Assembly (NCBI GenBank): GCA_900769325.1 | Contig: CAAGGF010000088.1 | Span: 1 to 37,112 of the forward strand | DNA: 37,112 nt | DNA from: Spirochaetia bacterium | GTDB lineage: Bacteria > Spirochaetota > Spirochaetia > Treponematales > Treponemataceae | Direction: 5' to 3' | Part shown: positions 33,693 through 37,112 of the stretch, piece by piece | Layout: each line of letters starts with the position of its first letter | Numbering within the stretch: the first letter of the stretch is position 1 | Translations under genes and position numbers: made by a program | The notes under the pieces: generated by a model | Databases searched by the model: none | What the model was told of the DNA's origin: nothing | The model's input: the letters and a program-made list of their open reading frames with translations, nothing else

Positions 33693-34151
33693 AGCGTAAA
33701 GTTTAGCAAAAAAAACTAAGAATTTCTATACTAAAACTTCTAAATTTTAAAACTCAAATTTTAGAGAAAATCTGGAAAATATCATTTTTAATTGGAAAGA
33801 ATTGCTTTTTTATCATTTAAATTTTGTTGAACAAAAAAATTAAAAATTGTAATTCTATAAAAAAATTGAAAAAAGTTGTTATAAATTAAGGGGGAGATTG
33901 TCTAAAAAACAATGTCATTCTGAACTAGTTTCAGAATCCGCGTCATATATAGCGTATAGACCCTGAAACAAGTTCAGGGTGACACTAAAAACCAATGTCA
34001 TTCTGAACTAGTTTCAGAATCTGCATCATATATAGCGTATGGACCCCGAAACAAGTTCGGGTTGACATTAGGAAAATAAGTTTTTAGACAGTTTATGGTT
34101 GGGGTTTTTCTCATTTAATTTGTGCACTTTTTCTTATGACAGGAGACTTTT
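33693..34151. other. 459-nt gene-free stretch, A/T-rich with a repeat cluster
   Basis: The left half (33693-33898) is very A/T-rich, with no reading frame or hairpin I can support apart from the promoter region of the leftward glgX. The right half holds two tandem palindromic repeats (33911-34069) flanked by 11-nt inverted repeats. The last 60 nt carry the AGGAGA ribosome-binding site (about 34140-34145) of the AAA+ gene. Confidence 0.6.
33899..34090. repeat. MITE-like element: inverted ends around two tandem palindromic repeats
   Basis: TGTCTAAAAAAC (33899-33910) and GTTTTTAGACA (34080-34090) are inverted repeats differing by one A. They enclose two tandem copies (33911-33986 and 33994-34069, offset 83 nt). 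Each copy has a left hairpin (arms ATTCTGAA/TTCAGAAT), a middle TCATATATAGCGTAT, and a right hairpin (CCCTGAA/TTCAGGG in the first, CCCGAA/TTCGGG in the second) followed by TGACA. The G-to-C changes in the right hairpin are compensated in both arms, so the stem is kept. Confidence 0.65.
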
Positions 34152-35315
34152 ATGCCTTTTTTATCGTCTAAGAAAAATCTGTTTTTATTTTCTGACAAAA
34201 AATCATCAGAAATTCTTCCAGAAAATATCGCCGGAAAATTTGGTGTCATTACTGTTTCTTCTGATTTTAAATTGCTTGAAAATTTTGAAAATTTTTTTGA
34301 ATCTCTTGAAGAAACTGCTGTAGTTTTCGATTATTCGTTCATCAAGTATGAAATTCATGAAAATAAATTCTTTAAGTGGCTTAATAAAACATTTGTTCCT
34401 GTGATTCTGCTTGTTCATCGGGACGATTTACAGATAATGTTTGAAAAAAATGTAAATCTTTCGAAATTCATAGTCTTACCGGAAGAGAGAACACAAAATT
34501 TTTATTCAGCTTGTGAAGAATCTGATGTAGAAAGTAGAATTAAAAAAGTCGCCTTCAGCAATGCAAATATCCTTTCAGCGTTTTTCCCGCACGAACTTAA
34601 AAATTTTATAGGCCGCTCCCCTGAAATCTATTCATTAAAACAGAAAATTCTTAAAGTCGCACCATCGGATTTAACTGTCCTGATTCTTGGGGAAAACGGC
34701 ACCGGGAAAACTCACCTTGCAAACATGATTCACAATCTTTCGCCGCGAAAAGGAAAACCGTTTTTTTCTGTTAATATGGCAGAAATTCCTGAAACTTTAG
34801 GCGAACTTTATCTTTTCGGTTCTGTTGAAGGCTGTTATACCGGTTCAAAGAATTTAAAAGGCTATTTTGAAGCGGCAAACGGTGGAACGATTTTTTTAGA
34901 CGAAATCGGGGAACTTTCACTTTCCCTTCAATCTAAACTTCTTCGCGTGATTGAAACGGGAAAATACAGACCTATTGGAGCCGTTTCAGAAAAAGAATGT
35001 GATGTAAGAATTATCTGTGCGACGAATAAAAATTTAAAAGAACTTATGGACAAGAACCTTTTTCGCGAAGATTTGTATTACAGAATTGCCGATTTTGAAC
35101 TTTACCTTGAACCTCTTAGAAACCGAAGGGAAGACATCGTTCTTTTTACGGAATCTTTCTTAAAAAATTCCGGGAAAGTTTTAGACAATGCTGCCTTAAC
35201 TAAAATTCAGAAATACAACTGGCCTGGAAATGTCCGTCAACTTTTTAAATGCCTGAACCGTGCAAAGATTCTCTCAAAAGATGAAGAAATTACCGAAGAA
35301 GAAATCGTATTTTAA
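34152..35315 (+). CDS. AAA+ sigma-54-activator-like protein without HTH, degenerate GAFTGA
   Basis: A 387-residue protein related to bacterial enhancer-binding proteins. Residues 1-120 alternate strands and helices like a receiver domain (VITVSSD, VVFDYSF, VILLVHRDD, FIVLP), with Asp60 near the phospho-acceptor place but without a clear Lys after strand 5, so probably a pseudo-receiver. The AAA+ domain (about 152-375) has Walker A GENGTGKT (180-187), Walker B GGTIFLDEI, sensor-region ICATNKNL and arginine-finger region FREDLYYRI. The GAFTGA loop that contacts sigma-54 reads GCYTGS (227-232). After WPGNVRQL the protein ends within about 30 residues, so the Fis-type DNA-binding HTH is absent. 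AGGAGA precedes the ATG. It could act as a non-DNA-binding activator, a sigma-54-independent regulator, or a decaying gene. Confidence 0.85.
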   Translation: MPFLSSKKNLFLFSDKKSSEILPENIAGKFGVITVSSDFKLLENFENFFESLEETAVVFDYSFIKYEIHENKFFKWLNKTFVPVILLVHRDDLQIMFEKNVNLSKFIVLPEERTQNFYSACEESDVESRIKKVAFSNANILSAFFPHELKNFIGRSPEIYSLKQKILKVAPSDLTVLILGENGTGKTHLANMIHNLSPRKGKPFFSVNMAEIPETLGELYLFGSVEGCYTGSKNLKGYFEAANGGTIFLDEIGELSLSLQSKLLRVIETGKYRPIGAVSEKECDVRIICATNKNLKELMDKNLFREDLYYRIADFELYLEPLRNRREDIVLFTESFLKNSGKVLDNAALTKIQKYNWPGNVRQLFKCLNRAKILSKDEEITEEEIVF

Positions 35316-35387
35316 GCGGTTGTAAAGACCTATTTATGGGGTTTCGAAACAAGTTCGGAATGACAGATGTGTAGTTGGAATGACAGG
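35316..35387. repeat. Dispersed palindromic repeat after the AAA+ gene
   Basis: The linker GCGGTTGTAAAGACCTAT (35316-35333), nearly the same as at 5629 and 13178, is followed by a palindromic part with TTTCGAAACAAGTTCGGAAT and ATGACAG (to 35366), and then a second partial TGGAATGACAGG (about 35376-35387). It begins directly after the stop codon of the AAA+ gene. Confidence 0.65.
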
Positions 35388-35410
35388 TGTGTGTAGTCGG
35401 AATTCTTCTA

Positions 35411-35439
35411 TTGAATGAAGATTTATTTTAATGTAGAAT
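35411..35439 (+). promoter_or_regulatory. Predicted promoter of the lipoprotein gene at 35461
   Basis: TTGAAT (35411-35416), 17-nt spacer, TAGAAT (35434-35439); four and five of six matches. The expected start near 35446 leaves a leader of about 15 nt containing the AGGGGG ribosome-binding site (35450-35455). Confidence 0.6.
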
Positions 35440-35460
35440 GGGAAAAATAGGGGGAAACAA

Positions 35461-36633
35461 GTGAAAAAAATTTTATTTGTGCTTGGTCTTTCTGCATTTC
35501 TTTTTAGTTCGTGCGGTTCAAAACCAAAAACTGACGACGGCGTTTCTCAAAAAATTGAATCTGACATTTCAGAAGCCGTAGAAGAAACAAAAGAAACTGT
35601 AGAAGAAGTAAAAGAAAATATCGAATTAACAGACAATTCAGAAATTCTTGATTCTTTAAATTCTGCACGCGAGGCTGCATTAGCCGGCGGTTGTGAAAGT
35701 CTTTGCCCGGAGCAGTTTTCACAGGCAGAATCTTTATACAAAACTCTTGAGCCGCAGGCAAAAGCGGGTGCAAATTTAGGTTCTGCATTAGACGATTTAA
35801 AAGCTCGTTATGAAGCAATGGAAAAATATTCCCAGAGCTTAAAATTAAAATCTCAAATCGAAGAAAACGCTTTTCAGTCTTACGATAATGCAAATTATGA
35901 AAAAGCAAATTCTATTGTAGAAAGTTTTACAGACAGCACATCTTTATCAAATATTTCCGGAAAAGCGATGAACGAAAAAATCGATGGAGCGTACAAAGCG
36001 TATAAAACTGTAATTTTCAAGGCATTCCGTGAAAAAGCAAAAGTTTCCAGAACAGAAGCGTTTAAATCAAAACAGAATGCAGACAGCGTAAAAGCAGGCG
36101 TTGCAGAAAAATCAGAATACGCAAAAGCTGTAGAAGAATTTAAAAGCGGGGATGCAAGTTTTTCAATTCAGAATCCTGAAGGTGCTTTAAATCACTACGA
36201 AAACGCAAAAGTTCAGTTTGAAAGTCTTTATCAGTCTGTAAAAGAAAAGCGTGAAGCAGCTCAAAAGGCAATGGACGAAGCTAAAAAACTCGTTGAAGAA
36301 AGCAAAAATTACGCTGAAAATGCCGATGTTGAGTCTCCTTTGGAAGGTGAAAACATTCAGGGAATCGAAAAACAAGATGCAGTTCTCCTTGAAGAAGAAA
36401 AATTCGAAGACCCTAAAAACGCAGAAGCACAAATTGCAGAAGATATCGAAATTCCAGAAGAACAGAATCTTGAGTCAAAATCAGAAAATGTAATCTTGCA
36501 GCTTGAAGATAAAATCAATGAATCTGGTGCAAAAATCGAAGATGCTGTAAATGAAGCAGAATCTTTTTCCCAAAATCTAAAAGAAACTCTTGAAGAAGCC
36601 GGGGAAAATAAAGACAATTCGGAGGCAAAATAA
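35461..36633 (+). CDS. Ala/Glu/Lys-rich helical lipoprotein, unknown function
   Basis: A 390-residue protein with signal peptide and lipobox FLFSS-C18. The start codon is GTG with AGGGGGAAACAA upstream. The mature part is strongly charged and helical: an acidic Glu/Thr/Val segment (about 30-60, like VEETKETVEEVKENIE), a middle with TPR-like helical pairs (SQAESLYKTLEPQAK, NYEKANSIVESF, ALNHYENAKVQFESLYQSV), a Lys/Glu/Ala coiled-coil-like stretch (about 258-285), and an acidic C-terminal tail. No enzyme motif is visible. The stop TAA overlaps the ATG of the next envelope gene by one base, so the two are translationally coupled and probably work together at the cell envelope. Confidence 0.8.
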   Translation: MKKILFVLGLSAFLFSSCGSKPKTDDGVSQKIESDISEAVEETKETVEEVKENIELTDNSEILDSLNSAREAALAGGCESLCPEQFSQAESLYKTLEPQAKAGANLGSALDDLKARYEAMEKYSQSLKLKSQIEENAFQSYDNANYEKANSIVESFTDSTSLSNISGKAMNEKIDGAYKAYKTVIFKAFREKAKVSRTEAFKSKQNADSVKAGVAEKSEYAKAVEEFKSGDASFSIQNPEGALNHYENAKVQFESLYQSVKEKREAAQKAMDEAKKLVEESKNYAENADVESPLEGENIQGIEKQDAVLLEEEKFEDPKNAEAQIAEDIEIPEEQNLESKSENVILQLEDKINESGAKIEDAVNEAESFSQNLKETLEEAGENKDNSEAK

Positions 36634-37112
36634 TGAAAAAATTATCTTTTATTTTCAGTTTGATTTTAGCCGGCGGAATAATTTTTTCTGCAAGTTACAC
36701 AAACAACACTTATCAGAAACTCGCAGATGAATATTCAAAAAAAGCACAAAACGCCTTCGATGCAGGAGAATACGAAACGGCTGTTGAATATTCTAAAAAA
36801 GCAAGTGAAAATGCCGCTCTTTCAAAAGCCTTCATCGATATGATGAAAAATCGCACTTCTGCAGAAGACCAGATTAAACTTGCACAGAACAAACTTAACT
36901 GGGCTGAAAGCATAAATGCAGAACGAAATTTCCCGATGGCGTATACGGCCGCAAAAGAAGCCTTTGAAAATGCAAAAAGTTCTTTTGAAAAAGAAGATTT
37001 TACGGCTTCTTATGATTACGCAAATCAGGTTATCGCTTCTTTAGACGGAATTCGTGAAGTAACTCCGCTTCCTGAATATTACATCGTTCGTCCGTGGGCA
37101 GAAACAAAAGAC
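36633..37112 (+). CDS. Exported TPR-like envelope protein, 3' end outside window
   Basis: The frame is open from an ATG at 36633 to the window end (160 codons). GGAGG lies 8 nt upstream inside the previous gene, and the ATG overlaps the previous stop (TAATG). The protein has a signal peptide (about 1-20, ending IIFSAS) without an obvious lipobox, followed by short helical repeats rich in Ala, Lys, Tyr and Glu (YQKLADEYSKKAQNAFDAGE, MAYTAAKEAFENAKSSFEKE) that resemble TPR units. The last visible residues, PEYYIVRPWAETKD, look like a lead-in to a LysM peptidoglycan-binding domain as in some treponemal envelope proteins, but that part is not in the window and this reading is tentative. Confidence 0.75.
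   Translation, partial: MKKLSFIFSLILAGGIIFSASYTNNTYQKLADEYSKKAQNAFDAGEYETAVEYSKKASENAALSKAFIDMMKNRTSAEDQIKLAQNKLNWAESINAERNFPMAYTAAKEAFENAKSSFEKEDFTASYDYANQVIASLDGIREVTPLPEYYIVRPWAETKD

Noticed and set aside
33899..34090. Possible CRISPR array because of tandem repeats
   Set aside because: Only two copies, repeat units of about 76 nt with internal hairpins, no variable spacers and no cas genes.
5573..35387. Palindromic repeats as simple terminators
   Set aside because: Most copies are not followed by a T tract, they occur between divergent genes as well, and they share sequence beyond the stems; repeats fit better, though some may also end transcripts.
1..37112. tRNA, rRNA or other housekeeping RNA genes
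   Set aside because: No cloverleaf-like segment with a conserved T-arm and no rRNA-like stretch was found by eye on either strand; a covariance search could still reveal a small RNA.

Overview
The window looks like a chromosomal segment of a Treponema-type spirochaete, probably a carbohydrate-degrading gut or rumen species. The support is low GC with A/T-rich gaps, many lipoproteins with relaxed spirochaetal lipoboxes, and a gene set (Era, ParC-like topoisomerase, Rel synthetase, DUF763 protein, LysM/TPR-type envelope proteins) familiar from treponemes. No rRNA, tRNA, CRISPR array, phage gene or transposase was seen. The species assignment is inference.

Region 1 (1-13088) is a surface starch locus. 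It starts with the 3' part of a gene for a multi-Ig-domain protein, closed by a terminator. Three large lipoprotein amylases follow in the same direction (about 1262, 1192 and 1231 aa). All three share an uncharacterised N-terminal module of about 245 residues behind the lipidated Cys, then CBM26-like starch-binding modules and Ig/PKD-like spacers, then a GH13 catalytic domain. The first has a MalS-like catalytic domain; the second and third are paralogues of another GH13 type.

Region 2 (13194-17194, minus strand) is MATE exporter, short ParC-like topoisomerase subunit and YigZ, read from a consensus-like promoter at 17233. Region 3 (17299-24918) is mixed housekeeping: Era, MetA (predicted to use acetyl-CoA), a hydrolase-like protein lacking its nucleophile, a U32/TrhP protein, a putative outer-membrane barrel, a lipoprotein phosphoesterase and a DUF763 protein. 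Region 4 (25093-28733) holds a Rel-type (p)ppGpp synthetase with a degenerate hydrolase domain, a small ACT protein, a rhomboid protease and a sirtuin.

Region 5 (28845-33692, minus) is glycogen/maltodextrin breakdown: debranching enzyme GlgX, then glycogen phosphorylase GlgP, the latter behind a hairpin-rich leader of about 170 nt. With region 1 this suggests a route from extracellular starch to intracellular glucose-1-phosphate, although no transporter is present. Region 6 (33693-37112) has a repeat-filled gap, an AAA+ sigma-54-activator-like protein with a degenerate GAFTGA motif and no HTH, and a lipoprotein overlapping the start of an envelope gene cut by the window end.

Two patterns run through the window. 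Short palindromic elements related to GTCATNCTGAAC...TTCAG recur at five loci between genes. Several genes also have a -10 box only 6-10 nt before the start codon and no Shine-Dalgarno, which predicts leaderless or nearly leaderless mRNAs beside ordinary SD-led genes.
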